Part shown: positions 1-7,839 of the stretch, piece by piece
Layout: each line of letters starts with the position of its first letter
Position numbering within the stretch: position 1 is the first letter of the stretch
Assembly (NCBI GenBank): GCA_945877815.1
Contig: CAMDWJ010000040.1
Span: forward strand, 1 to 33,102
From: Caenispirillum bisanense
GTDB lineage: Bacteria; Pseudomonadota; Alphaproteobacteria; Rhodospirillales; UBA2165
Reading direction: 5' to 3'
Length of the DNA stretch: 33,102 bases
The notes under the pieces: model-generated
Database searches by the model: none
What the model was told of the DNA's origin: nothing
Seen by the model: the letters and a program-made list of their open reading frames with translations, nothing else
Translations under genes and position numbers: made by a program

Positions 1-498
1 ATTGTCGGGATCGAGCCACAGATGCATGTCCGTCCCGTCGTGACCATGATCGTGATTGGCACCTTTCTTGGCGGTCTTTTTCGCCGCCGTTTTCTTGTCA
101 TGAGCGTGACCGGCATGGCCATCATCTTTGTGCTCTTCGAAAGCGCCGCCCGTGCGTGTCTTGAGCAGGGTAAGGCCCTCGATGTCCATCAGTTCCATGA
201 TCGCGGATTTACCGGCCAGAGATTTTAGCGGCTTTTCCAGATAGTTCTCCAGACCTTCGCCAACCCAAACGACCAAATTGGCCGATTGCAGCATGCGCGC
301 GTCCGATGGCTTGAGTGCGTATGTATGGGGCGAAGCACCGACGGGGATCAGAAGCTGGGGTTCGGCGATCCCATCCATGACGCCGGCGACCAACGAGTGG
401 ATCGGCACGATGCTGACGACGACCTTGGGTGCGGCTTCGGCGGATAAGGCGGTAAATAGCGAAAGGGCGCCGATTGTAGCGGCCAGAAACCTCGTCAT
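1..498 (-). CDS. znuA: Zinc ABC transporter substrate-binding protein ZnuA, N-terminal part (cut by window start)
   Basis: This is the periplasmic zinc-binding component of the ZnuABC importer. The first 166 codons are visible, reading from the ATG at 498 down to base 1 with no stop. Residues 1-23 form a signal peptide (MTRFLAATIGALSLFTALSA, then EAA). The first metal ligand of the family is His58 in SPHTYALKP, and a second is probably His159 in MHLWLDP. Between them, residues about 123-153 form a His/Asp/Lys-rich loop (HKDDGHAGHAHDKK, then NHDHGHDG), the charged flexible loop typical of ZnuA and absent from manganese-specific relatives. The gene diverges from zur-znuC-znuB, and its start lies 18 bases from the nearer of two Zur-like operators, so it is probably repressed by the neighbouring Zur when zinc is plentiful. 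The C-terminal half lies outside the window. Confidence 0.93.
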   Translation of the reverse strand, partial: MTRFLAATIGALSLFTALSAEAAPKVVVSIVPIHSLVAGVMDGIAEPQLLIPVGASPHTYALKPSDARMLQSANLVVWVGEGLENYLEKPLKSLAGKSAIMELMDIEGLTLLKTRTGGAFEEHKDDGHAGHAHDKKTAAKKTAKKGANHDHGHDGTDMHLWLDPDN

Positions 499-516
499 TT
501 TGCGACTCCGATTGGA

Positions 517-528
517 ATATTATAACGT
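517..528. promoter_or_regulatory. Candidate Zur operator 1
   Basis: ATATTATAACGT matches the alphaproteobacterial Zur-box core ATGTTATAACAT at 10 of 12 positions and is centred on a TTATAA palindrome. It sits in the znuA-zur intergenic region, on the znuA side. The assignment rests on this match and on position; binding is inferred. Confidence 0.65.
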
Positions 529-536
529 ATGTGACT

Positions 537-548
537 ATGTTATAAAGT
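537..548. promoter_or_regulatory. Candidate Zur operator 2
   Basis: ATGTTATAAAGT matches the same core at 10 of 12 positions. Its TTATAA centre lies exactly 20 bp from that of operator 1, about two helical turns, so two Zur dimers could sit on the same face of the DNA and cover both divergent promoters. Confidence 0.65.
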
Positions 549-578
549 AACGTAATTCTGTTGTCCACCGGAGGAACC

Positions 579-1070
579 ATGTCTCATATCGATGCCGGTT
601 GGTCAGGCCGCCACGATCATCAATCGTGTGTCGCCGACGCAATGGAAACGGCCGAAACGGTGTGCCGGAGCCGTGGGACGAGGCTGACACCCTTGCGGCG
701 CAAGGTGCTGGAATTGATCTGGAGCAGTCATCGTCCGATTGGAGCCTATGCGGTCCTAGGCCAGTTGCGCGACGAACGCGAAACTGCGGCCCCTCCGACG
801 GTCTACCGCGCACTCGATTTTTTGATGGAGGAGGGACTCGTACATCGTATCCAAAGCCTCAACGCCTTCATCGGCTGCAGCGAACCTGACCACGCCCATT
901 CGGGCATGTTTCTGATTTGCGGCACTTGTGGCGACGCCCTTGAGATCGAGGACGAGCGCCTCGACGATTCGATCCGCAATGCGGCCCAAGCACATGGGTT
1001 CGTCTTACAGCGGCGCGTGGTCGAGGCGACGGGTCTGTGCCCGGGTTGCGCCGAAAGTCAGCCTGCATGA
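579..1070 (+). CDS. zur: Zinc uptake regulator Zur (Fur family)
   Basis: This is a zinc-sensing repressor of the Fur superfamily, 163 aa. The N-terminal winged helix covers about residues 20-95 (LTPLRRKVLELI, then PPTVYRALDFLMEEGLVHRI), and the dimerisation and metal domain follows. Two Cys pairs, CGTC (Cys114, Cys117) and CPGC (Cys154, Cys157), form the structural zinc site, and PDHAHSG (His105, His107) contributes the regulatory metal site. The pattern and the znu neighbours favour Zur over Fur, Mur or Irr. An upstream in-frame TTG at 561 is possible, but ATG 579 is preceded by a strong GGAGGA ribosome site at 570-575. The stop overlaps the znuC start by 4 bases (ATGA), so regulator and transporter are co-transcribed and probably autoregulated through the two operators upstream. 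Confidence 0.93.
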   Translation: MSHIDAGWSGRHDHQSCVADAMETAETVCRSRGTRLTPLRRKVLELIWSSHRPIGAYAVLGQLRDERETAAPPTVYRALDFLMEEGLVHRIQSLNAFIGCSEPDHAHSGMFLICGTCGDALEIEDERLDDSIRNAAQAHGFVLQRRVVEATGLCPGCAESQPA

Positions 1071-1882
1071 ATCAGAACCGTAAAATCGAACCGGGCGCCC
1101 TGGTCGAGGTGTCCGGTCTGGAAGTTCGCGCGAAGAACCGCGTACTGGTGACGGGGATCGATCTCACGGTTGCGGCCGGCGAAATCGTCTCGGTGATCGG
1201 GCCGAACGGCGCCGGTAAGACGACCCTGATCCGCGCCGTTCTTGGCCTGATACCGGCAACGTCGGGTCGGGTGCGCATCCGTCCGGGAACACGGATCGGC
1301 TATGTGCCGCAGCGCCTGACGCTCAATCCCAACCTGCCGCTCAGCCCGCGTCGCTTCGTTGGCCTCTCTGGCGCCAAGATGAAGGGGCGTCGCCAGGCGG
1401 TGTTGGACGAAGTGGGCATCGGCCATGTCGCCGATAGTTCGATCCACGATATTTCCGGCGGCGAATTGCAGCGCACCTTGCTGGCGCGCGCGCTGCTCAG
1501 CGATCCCGATCTGTTGGTGCTCGATGAGCCGGCCCAGGCCGTCGATATCACCGGCCAGACCGAGCTTTACGCGCTGATCGAGAAAATCCGCGACGAACGC
1601 GGCTGCGGCGTGTTGATGGTTTCGCACGATCTACACCTTGTGATGTCGGCGACCGACAAGGTCGTGTGCATCAACGGGCATTTATGCTGCGCCGGGCGTC
1701 CCGACGCGGTGAGCCAGCATCCGGAATATGTGGCTTTGTTCGGCGCCGAGGCCGCGCGCGCCTTGGCGCTCTATCAACATCATCACGATCACACGCACGA
1801 TGTCGATGGCCATGTTCACAACGAGCATGGCCACGATCACGGGCATCACGCTCACAATCACGACGGCCACACTCATGGATGA
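1067..1882 (+). CDS. znuC: Zinc ABC transporter ATP-binding protein ZnuC with His-rich tail
   Basis: This is the cytoplasmic ATPase subunit of the zinc importer, 271 aa. It has Walker A GPNGAGKTT (residues 45-53), signature motif ISGGELQR (129-136), Walker B LLVLDEP (149-155) and the switch His187 in SHD. The last 34 residues (238-271) contain 16 His mixed with Asp and Gly, a metal-binding tail that is an add-on to the core ABC fold. The start is the ATG that overlaps the zur stop; a GTG 30 bases upstream lies within zur and is less likely. The 3' end overlaps znuB by 8 bases, which indicates translational coupling. The tail may buffer zinc or sense it at the transporter; that is inference. 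Confidence 0.94.
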   Translation: MNQNRKIEPGALVEVSGLEVRAKNRVLVTGIDLTVAAGEIVSVIGPNGAGKTTLIRAVLGLIPATSGRVRIRPGTRIGYVPQRLTLNPNLPLSPRRFVGLSGAKMKGRRQAVLDEVGIGHVADSSIHDISGGELQRTLLARALLSDPDLLVLDEPAQAVDITGQTELYALIEKIRDERGCGVLMVSHDLHLVMSATDKVVCINGHLCCAGRPDAVSQHPEYVALFGAEAARALALYQHHHDHTHDVDGHVHNEHGHDHGHHAHNHDGHTHG

Positions 1883-2669
1883 TTTTTTGGTGCGCGCCCT
1901 CGCCGCCGGCCTCGGCGTGGCGGCGGTGACCGGTCCGCTCGGCGCATTCGTCGTGTGGCGCCGCATGGCTTTCTTCGGCGATGCCTTGGCTCATTCCGGC
2001 CTGCTCGGCATCGCGCTCGGGTTGCTCCTGCATATCGATCCGTTCATCGGGGTCGCTGTCGTCGTACTCGCGGTGGCAATCGTGCTGGTTCTGCTGAGGC
2101 GGCGGCGCGAGCTCGCCGCGGACACGATCCTCGGCATTCTGTCGCACGGCACCCTGGCGCTCGGCCTGGTCGCGGTCTCCTTCATGGATGGCGTGCGCGT
2201 CGATCTGATGGGATTCCTGTTCGGCGATATCCTCGCCGTCAGCACCTCCGATCTTTTGTGGATCTATGGGGTCGGCATCTTTGTGTTGGCGAGCCTGCTC
2301 GTATGGTGGCAGCCGCTCTTGGCGGTAACGGTGCACGAGGATCTGGCCGCGGTTGAAGGCGTGCCAGTGGCTCGTGTCGAATTATTGTTCATGCTGCTGA
2401 TGGCGGTTGTCGTCGCCGCCGCGATGAAGGTGGTCGGCATTGTTCTGGTCGCAGCCATGCTGGTGATCCCGGCCGCCGCCGCGCGCCACTGGTCGAAGAG
2501 CGCCGAGCAGATGGCGATCCTGGCCGCGGTGTTCGGGGCGGTCGCGGTGTGTGGCGGGCTCAGTGGATCATGGATGCTCGATACGCCGGCCGGACCGTCG
2601 ATCGTGGTCGCGGCCTTGGTGCTGTTCGGTTTGAGCGCCGTGCCGCCGCTGCTTAAAGCTTCGCGTTGA
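1875..2669 (+). CDS. znuB: Zinc ABC transporter permease ZnuB
   Basis: This is the membrane subunit of the zinc importer, ABC-3 family, 264 aa, the usual family length. It is very hydrophobic, with about eight predicted helices. The N-terminal region has the family pattern GPLGAFVVWRRMAFFGDAL followed by AHSGLLGIALG. The conserved GFLFGDILAVS and a C-terminal VVGIVLVAAMLVIPAAAA segment are also typical. The start is the ATG at 1875 inside the end of znuC; the reading frame is open further upstream but there it is the His-tail region of znuC in another frame. The gene ends tail to tail with the minus-strand beta-lyase gene, and the two 3' ends overlap by 17 bp. Confidence 0.93.
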   Translation: MDDFLVRALAAGLGVAAVTGPLGAFVVWRRMAFFGDALAHSGLLGIALGLLLHIDPFIGVAVVVLAVAIVLVLLRRRRELAADTILGILSHGTLALGLVAVSFMDGVRVDLMGFLFGDILAVSTSDLLWIYGVGIFVLASLLVWWQPLLAVTVHEDLAAVEGVPVARVELLFMLLMAVVVAAAMKVVGIVLVAAMLVIPAAAARHWSKSAEQMAILAAVFGAVAVCGGLSGSWMLDTPAGPSIVVAALVLFGLSAVPPLLKASR

Positions 2670-3843
2670 ACGCGGCCAGGCCTTCGCCCAAATCCTCGAT
2701 CAGATCGTCCGGGTTTTCCAAGCCGACATGAAAGCGCACGCATCGGCCGTCGCCGGCGAAGGGCACCGCGCTGCGCGCGACATTCGTCGGCAGGACCAGA
2801 CTTTCAAATCCGCCCCAACTGCCGCCGAGCGCGAAGAGTTCGAGGCGATCGACCAGAGCCTCGATCGCGGCAGGTGTCGCCTTATTTAAGACGACGCTGA
2901 ACAGGCCGGACGAGCCGGTGAAGTCGCGTTTCCAGAATTCATGGCCGGGGCAGGACGCGAAGGCGGGATGCAGGATGCGTTCGATCTCTGGCCGGCCGGC
3001 CAGCCATTCGGCGACCTTCAAGGTGCTCGTCTCGTGACGCTTGATGCGCACCGCGAGCGTGCGCATACCGCGTAATCCGAGATAGGCATCGTCCGGCGCC
3101 ACATTATAGCCAAGCACATGGATCGAATCGAACAGGGCGTCGATGGTCTCTGTCGTCCCCGTGATCGTGCCGAGCATGGTGTCGGAATGGCCGACGAAAT
3201 ATTTGGTCGCGGCATGGACCGAGACGTCCACGCCATGCTCGAAGGGTTTGAAGAAGACGCCGGCCGACCAGGTATTGTCCATGATCACTTTGACGCCGCG
3301 CTTGTGCGCAGCCTCGCAGATCGCCGGAACGTCCTGCACCTCGAAGGAGTGAGAGCCCGGGGATTCGACATAGATCACTTTAGTTTCGGGGCGGATCAGC
3401 GCAGCGATGCCTTTACCGTCGATGAGCGGATCGTAATAGCTAGTGTTCACCCCGAAACGCTTGAGAAAATTTTCGCACAAATTACGCGTCGGGCGATACG
3501 AACTGTCGCAGACGAGCACATGATCGCCTTGACTGACAAAGGCCAGCATGGCGCCGACGATCGCGGCAAGTCCGGAGCCGACGCAAATGGTGCGCGCACC
3601 GCCTTCGAGCGCGTTAACGGCTTCTTCGAAGGCGAAACTTGTGGGCGAGCCGCTCCGTCCATAGACGAAACTGTCGTTCGGCGTTTTGCGCGCTTCGTGT
3701 TGCGCCGCCATGGTCGGAAACGCGACGGTCGAGGCGTGATAGACCGGGGGATTGATGATGCCGAATTCATGCTCGGGATCGCTGCCGACATGCCCCAAGA
3801 GCGTGTCGCGCTTCCAAGTTCCTCCTTTTCTGGGCGCCTTCAT
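2653..3843 (-). CDS. Cystathionine beta-lyase-like PLP enzyme, second copy
   Basis: This is a PLP-dependent trans-sulfuration enzyme of the Cys/Met metabolism family, 396 aa. Such enzymes cleave cystathionine to homocysteine, pyruvate and ammonia. The PLP lysine is Lys214 in SVHAATKYFVGHSD. The phosphate-binding stretch GSGLAAIVGAML, the cofactor-stacking YGRSGSPTSFA region and the C-terminal DFTGSSGLFSVVL are also seen. Its closest visible relative is the gene immediately upstream; both share ESPGS, FEVQD, CPGHxxWKRDFTGSSGLFS and GGxWGGFESL segments, so they arose by tandem duplication. The start ATG 3843 overlaps the stop of the upstream copy (ATGA). A longer frame reaching 3948 would only re-read the upstream gene. 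The exact substrate (cystathionine, cystine or another beta-eliminated thiol) cannot be read from the sequence. Confidence 0.85.
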   Translation of the reverse strand: MKAPRKGGTWKRDTLLGHVGSDPEHEFGIINPPVYHASTVAFPTMAAQHEARKTPNDSFVYGRSGSPTSFAFEEAVNALEGGARTICVGSGLAAIVGAMLAFVSQGDHVLVCDSSYRPTRNLCENFLKRFGVNTSYYDPLIDGKGIAALIRPETKVIYVESPGSHSFEVQDVPAICEAAHKRGVKVIMDNTWSAGVFFKPFEHGVDVSVHAATKYFVGHSDTMLGTITGTTETIDALFDSIHVLGYNVAPDDAYLGLRGMRTLAVRIKRHETSTLKVAEWLAGRPEIERILHPAFASCPGHEFWKRDFTGSSGLFSVVLNKATPAAIEALVDRLELFALGGSWGGFESLVLPTNVARSAVPFAGDGRCVRFHVGLENPDDLIEDLGEGLAAFNAKL

Positions 3844-5018
3844 GCCGCACCGCCAAGCCGTGCGAAGCCGGCTTCGAGATCGGCGATCAAATCTTCGGGG
3901 TCTTCCTGGCCGGCATGTAGGCGAAGCAGCGGCCCCGCCGATTGCCATTTGGTCGCGGTGCGGATGGACGTCGGGTTTGCCGGGATCATCAGGCTTTCGA
4001 AGCCGCCCCAGCTGAATCCCATGGCGAAAATCTCCATGCCGTCGAGCATCGCTTCGACACGTGCCGCCGCAACTTCGTTTAAGACGATGCTGAACAGGCC
4101 GGACGATCCGGTGAAATCACGCTTCCACACATCGTGCCCAGGGCACGACGGCAGGGCCGGATGCAACACCGTGGCGACCTCGGAGCGCTTGGCCAACCAG
4201 TTCGCGAGCAGCAGCCCGGTTTCCTGATGCCGTTCCATGCGCACGTCCAGCGTCTTGAGCCCGCGCAAGGTTAGATAGCAATCGTCGGGACTGGCGCAAT
4301 AGCCCATCAGGGCGCTTTGTGTTTTGAGCGCGTGCCAATCGTTTTCGTTCTTGGCGGTCACGAGGCCGATCATCACGTCGGCATGGCCGGCGATATATTT
4401 GGTCGCGGCCTGGATCGAAATATCGACGCCGTGATCGAAAGGCTTGAAGAAATGTCCGCCCGCCCAGGTATTGTCCAATAGGACCTTGGCGCCGGCCGCG
4501 TGCGCCGCTTTGGCGATGGCCGGAATATCCTGCACCTCGAAAGTGAGCGAGCCCGGCGATTCCGTGAACACGACTTTGGTATTGGGGCGCATGAGATCGG
4601 CGATGGCGCCGCCGATCATGGGATCGTAGAAGCTCGTTGCGATTCCCAATGTGTCGAGGAATTGCGCGACACGCCGCGACGGATCGTAGACCGTATCGGC
4701 GAGCAGAACGTGATCGCCGGATTTGAGAAAGGCCATCAGAGCCACGGTGATGGCGGCGAGGCCCGAACAGACCGCGACCGAACGGTGTCCGCCTTCGAGG
4801 TCCGCCATGGCTTCTTCGAGCGCGAAAGACGTCGGCGTGCCGTGGCGTCCGTAATAAACCGTATCGAAGCGGTTCTTGGAGGCTTCGCGAAGGGCGGCGA
4901 CGGTCGGAAAGACGACCGTCGAGGCGCGATAGACGGGCGGGTTCATGACGCCGCGGAATTTTTCCGGATGGCTCCCGACATGGACGATGCGGGTCTCGCG
5001 TCGCCTATTCCCCTTCAT
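3840..5018 (-). CDS. metC: Cystathionine beta-lyase (MetC-type), first copy
   Basis: This is a Cys/Met-metabolism PLP enzyme, 392 aa. The PLP lysine is Lys207 in SIQAATKYIAGHAD. YYGRHGTPTSFALEEAM and CSGLAAITVALMAF are cofactor-site segments. The sequence follows the alphaproteobacterial cystathionine beta-lyase pattern (NPPVYRAST near the N-terminus, LHPALPSCPGHDVWKRDF near the C-terminus). The start at 5018 lies just downstream of the sulfurtransferase gene with a 24-base gap and has an AAGGA ribosome site. It is followed without a gap by the paralogue, and the run cysK-sseA-metC-metC looks like one transcription unit for cysteine and methionine sulfur. Beta-lyase is the best call; gamma-synthase or cystine lyase activity is not excluded. 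Confidence 0.87.
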   Translation of the reverse strand: MKGNRRRETRIVHVGSHPEKFRGVMNPPVYRASTVVFPTVAALREASKNRFDTVYYGRHGTPTSFALEEAMADLEGGHRSVAVCSGLAAITVALMAFLKSGDHVLLADTVYDPSRRVAQFLDTLGIATSFYDPMIGGAIADLMRPNTKVVFTESPGSLTFEVQDIPAIAKAAHAAGAKVLLDNTWAGGHFFKPFDHGVDISIQAATKYIAGHADVMIGLVTAKNENDWHALKTQSALMGYCASPDDCYLTLRGLKTLDVRMERHQETGLLLANWLAKRSEVATVLHPALPSCPGHDVWKRDFTGSSGLFSIVLNEVAAARVEAMLDGMEIFAMGFSWGGFESLMIPANPTSIRTATKWQSAGPLLRLHAGQEDPEDLIADLEAGFARLGGAA

Positions 5019-5042
5019 GAGCGATCCTTCGAGTGAGAGATG

Positions 5043-5909
5043 TTAGGTTTCGATCGGCACGTCGGCGCGGCCACCCCATTCGGTCCACGAGCCGTCATAG
5101 ACGGCCGCCTCGTCGCCGATCAGATGGAGCGCAAAGGCAAGCACGCAGGCGGTCACGCCGGAACCGCACGAAGCGACGATCGGTCGGTTGCGGTCGATGC
5201 CGGCCTGATCGATCGCGCGCGCAATATCCTTGGCCGAGCGCGGCACCATGTGATTGGCGGGGTCCAGCAGGACGGGGAAGGGCAAATTAGTGCTTCCCGG
5301 AATATGTCCGCCGCGCAATCCCGCGCGCGGCTCGGGCTCGGTGCCTGCGAAACGCCCGGCCGAGCGTACGTCGATCAATTGTTCGTGGCCTGAGCCGATA
5401 TTCATGCGGACGTCTTCGATCGATCGGATCAGGCGCGGATCGATGCGCGCATAGAAGACAGCCGCATGCGATTGCGTCGTTTCGCCACTTTCAACCCGGC
5501 GCGTCTCGGCCAGCCATTTGCCGAAGCCGCCGGCCAGCACGGAAACACGCGTATGCCCGAAGAGGCGGAACATCCACCACGCGCGCATGGCCGCACCCGC
5601 GCCGCCGTTCGCATCGTAAACGACGGCATGGTGATGATTGTCGATTCCCAAGGCGCCGACCATGCGCGCAAAAGTCTCCTCGTCGGGCGCCATATGCGGC
5701 AGCTTCACCGTGGTATTGGCGATCGTGTCGATATTGAAGAAGCGCGCACCCGGAATATGGCGGGCGCGGAACTCGGCGATTGCGTCGCGCTTGGTGGCCG
5801 GCATATGCCAGGAGGCATCCAGGATGACGACGTCCGGATCATCCAGGCGCGTCACCAGCCAATCGGTGGCGACGAGTGATTCGGGACGCGCATAGGACGA
5901 AACCGCCAT
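5043..5909 (-). CDS. sseA: 3-mercaptopyruvate sulfurtransferase-type double rhodanese
   Basis: This 288-aa protein with two rhodanese domains transfers sulfane sulfur to thiol or cyanide acceptors. The N-terminal domain (about 10-140) is inactive and carries the family DASWHMP, RHIPGARFFNID and VVYDANGG features. The C-terminal domain (about 155-285) holds the active loop CGSGVTA with Cys248. The G-S/T-G-V loop is the one associated with mercaptopyruvate rather than thiosulfate (CRKGVT-type loops), so 3-mercaptopyruvate is the likely donor. The start ATG 5909 lies 11 bases downstream of the cysK stop; a much longer open frame continues upstream but only as a shadow of cysK. The position between cysK and metC fits a role in cysteine catabolism or sulfur mobilisation. 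Confidence 0.9.
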   Translation of the reverse strand: MAVSSYARPESLVATDWLVTRLDDPDVVILDASWHMPATKRDAIAEFRARHIPGARFFNIDTIANTTVKLPHMAPDEETFARMVGALGIDNHHHAVVYDANGGAGAAMRAWWMFRLFGHTRVSVLAGGFGKWLAETRRVESGETTQSHAAVFYARIDPRLIRSIEDVRMNIGSGHEQLIDVRSAGRFAGTEPEPRAGLRGGHIPGSTNLPFPVLLDPANHMVPRSAKDIARAIDQAGIDRNRPIVASCGSGVTACVLAFALHLIGDEAAVYDGSWTEWGGRADVPIET

Positions 5910-5920
5910 TCTTGGTCGGC

Positions 5921-6925
5921 CTAATCGGGCAGCCAATCGGGATGTGGCAGTCCGCGTTCCTTGAGGAACTTCGGGTTGAACAGTTTGCTTTGATAGCGCG
6001 TGCCGTAATCGCACAGGATCGTCACGATCGTATGGCCGGGCCCCAATTCCTTGGCGAGCCGCACCGCGCCCGCGACATTGATTCCCGACGAGCCGCCGAG
6101 ACACAGGCCTTCGTATTTCAAGAGATCGAAGATATAGGGCAGGGCTTCCTCGTCCGGAATCTGGTAGGCGAGATCGATGGGTGCGCCTTCGAGATTTTTG
6201 GTGATGCGGCCCTGGCCGATGCCTTCGGTGATCGAGGAGCCTTCGGATTTGAGCGTGCCGGTCGTGTAATAGCTGTAAAGGGCGGCGCCCATCGGATCGG
6301 CGATCGCAATCTTGATGTTGGGGTTGCGTTCCTTGAGCGCCATGCCGCAGCCGGCCAGCGTTCCGCCGGTGCCGACCGAGGCGACGAACCCGTCCACCTT
6401 GCCGTCGAGCTGGTTCCAGATCTCCGGGCCGGTGCCGTGATAGTGCGCGTCGCGGTTGGCGACATTGTCGAACTGATTGGCCCAGATCGCGCCATGCGGA
6501 TGACTGGCTGCCATTTCCTCGGCGATCCGTTGGGAGACGTGAACGTAATTGCCGGGATCGCGATAGGGCACGGCGGGCACCTCGCGTAGATCCGCGCCGG
6601 CGAGCCGCAGCATGTCCTTCTTTTCCTGGGCCTGGGTATCGGGGATGACGATGATGGTGCGATAACCCGATGCGCAACCGACGAGGGCGAGGCCGATCCC
6701 GGTATTGCCGGCCGTCCCTTCGACGATCACGCCACCTGCCTTAAGCGAGCCCTTGGCCTCGGCATCCTTGATGATATAGAGCGCGGCGCGATCCTTCACC
6801 GATCCACCGGGATTCAGGAACTCGGCCTTGCCATAAATGTCGCAACCGGTGTTTTCGGACGCCTCGCGCAGACGGATTAAAGGCGTATTGCCGATCGCAT
6901 CTCGAAATCCGTCACGCACGTTCAT
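5921..6925 (-). CDS. cysK: Cysteine synthase (O-acetylserine sulfhydrylase)
   Basis: This enzyme forms cysteine from O-acetylserine and sulfide. It is a 334-aa fold-type II PLP enzyme. The PLP lysine is Lys44 in NPGGSVKDRAA, and the phosphate loop is GTAGNTGIGLALVG. GNTPLIRL at the N-terminus and GTGGTLAGCGMALKE in the middle are also family hallmarks. The GTAGNTGIG form rather than EPTSGNTGI, and the slightly long C-terminus, match a subgroup annotated as cysteine synthase A in many alphaproteobacteria. The start ATG 6925 gives the normal MNVRDGFRDAIGNTPLIRL beginning; a start at 7000 would add 25 residues unlike the family. It is the first gene of the minus-strand sulfur cluster, with a 207-base region upstream that must hold the promoter. 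Confidence 0.92.
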   Translation of the reverse strand: MNVRDGFRDAIGNTPLIRLREASENTGCDIYGKAEFLNPGGSVKDRAALYIIKDAEAKGSLKAGGVIVEGTAGNTGIGLALVGCASGYRTIIVIPDTQAQEKKDMLRLAGADLREVPAVPYRDPGNYVHVSQRIAEEMAASHPHGAIWANQFDNVANRDAHYHGTGPEIWNQLDGKVDGFVASVGTGGTLAGCGMALKERNPNIKIAIADPMGAALYSYYTTGTLKSEGSSITEGIGQGRITKNLEGAPIDLAYQIPDEEALPYIFDLLKYEGLCLGGSSGINVAGAVRLAKELGPGHTIVTILCDYGTRYQSKLFNPKFLKERGLPHPDWLPD

Positions 6926-7022
6926 GTAAGGCTCTCTATTTTTTGAGGGAAATGAACCTGGATGGAATGAAAGACTAACGGCCCCCCCCGGGGTGATCAA
7001 GCGTTGCCCATGATAGGGAGGC

Positions 7023-7125
7023 CCTCATCGTGAGCCTGTCGAAGGATCGGGGCCTTCGTGCCCAGCGCGCATGGCGCGCACATAATCAAGCGCGCGGCCG
7101 ACCGCGCGACAAGCTCAGCATGAGG
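7023..7125. repeat. Imperfect intergenic inverted repeat between cysK and the Nudix gene
   Basis: CCTCATCGTGAGCCTGTCG at 7023-7041 and the reverse complement of CGACAAGCTCAGCATGAGG at 7107-7125 agree at 16 of 19 positions. About 65 GC-rich bases lie between them, so the whole element can fold into a long hairpin. The TGAGC-TTGTCGAA type arm is familiar from dispersed intergenic repeats of alphaproteobacterial and other GC-rich genomes. It could end the minus-strand Nudix transcript or be a mobile non-coding element. Confidence 0.6.
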
Positions 7126-7132
7126 CGCATTT

Positions 7133-7759
7133 TTATGAGGCGTCGCCCCACTTTTCGCGCAGCCGGGCGCGGTGATGGCGCAGCCAGTGCAAGGCGATGA
7201 TCGTCATGCCGTTTTCAATGCGTCCCGAATCGAGCTGCCGGAAAGCCTCCTCGGCAGTGACGGCGAAGACGCGGATATATTCGCCTTCGTGCGCCAATCC
7301 GAAGACGCCGCCGACGCCGTCCGCTTCGATGCGGCCGCAATACATGGTTATGGTCTCCGACGTGCAGCCTGGACTGGTGAGATAGCGGTGGACGGGTTCG
7401 AGATCGAGAACCTTGGCGCCGGCTTCTTCCTCCATCTCTCGGATCGCTGCCTGTTCGGGCGTTTGATAGGGCTCGATGATCCCGGCGACGCATTCGATCT
7501 GCCAGGGCGACATATCGGGCGCAGTATAGGCGCCGACCCGGAATTGTTCGATCAACACGACCTCGTCGCGCGCGGGATCGTAAGGCAGAACGGCAACTGC
7601 GTGCCCGCGCTCGAGAACCTCGCGCGAAACCTCATCGCTCCAGCCTCGGTCGAACACCTGATGGCGCAGCTTGTAGATATCGAGCCGCATATAACCGCGA
7701 TAGGGTGTCGTGCGGTCGAGAACCTGGACGGTATCTTCCACGATATCTTCCTCTGGCAT
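7133..7759 (-). CDS. Nudix hydrolase, ADP-ribose pyrophosphatase type
   Basis: This 208-aa Nudix hydrolase resembles the NudF/TrgB ADP-ribose diphosphatases, which split ADP-ribose into AMP and ribose 5-phosphate. The Nudix box is GIIEPYQTPEQAAIREMEEE followed by AG. The REMEEEAG core that binds the metal is intact, but the first Glu of the box (G-x5-E) is Gln here. The upstream VLERGHAVAVLPYDPARDEVVLIEQ-like strand and the downstream YLTSPGCTSETITMYCGRI are typical of the ADPRase subgroup. ATG 7759 was chosen because GGAG lies at the correct distance upstream; an ATG at 7789 has no comparable site. It diverges from the rhodanese gene with an 80-base gap. The substrate is inferred from subgroup likeness. 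Confidence 0.87.
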   Translation of the reverse strand: MPEEDIVEDTVQVLDRTTPYRGYMRLDIYKLRHQVFDRGWSDEVSREVLERGHAVAVLPYDPARDEVVLIEQFRVGAYTAPDMSPWQIECVAGIIEPYQTPEQAAIREMEEEAGAKVLDLEPVHRYLTSPGCTSETITMYCGRIEADGVGGVFGLAHEGEYIRVFAVTAEEAFRQLDSGRIENGMTIIALHWLRHHRARLREKWGDAS

Positions 7760-7839
7760 TCGATCTCCATTCCCTCTTGCTCGCGTCATATCAGGATGTA
7801 GGTTAGTTTGCGGGAATTGACGAGAACAGAGGACGTTCC

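Noticed and set aside
5910-6677. N-terminal extension of the sulfurtransferase frame
   Set aside because: The extension is Arg/Ser-rich and lies entirely within cysK in another frame; the true start is ATG 5909 after the cysK stop.
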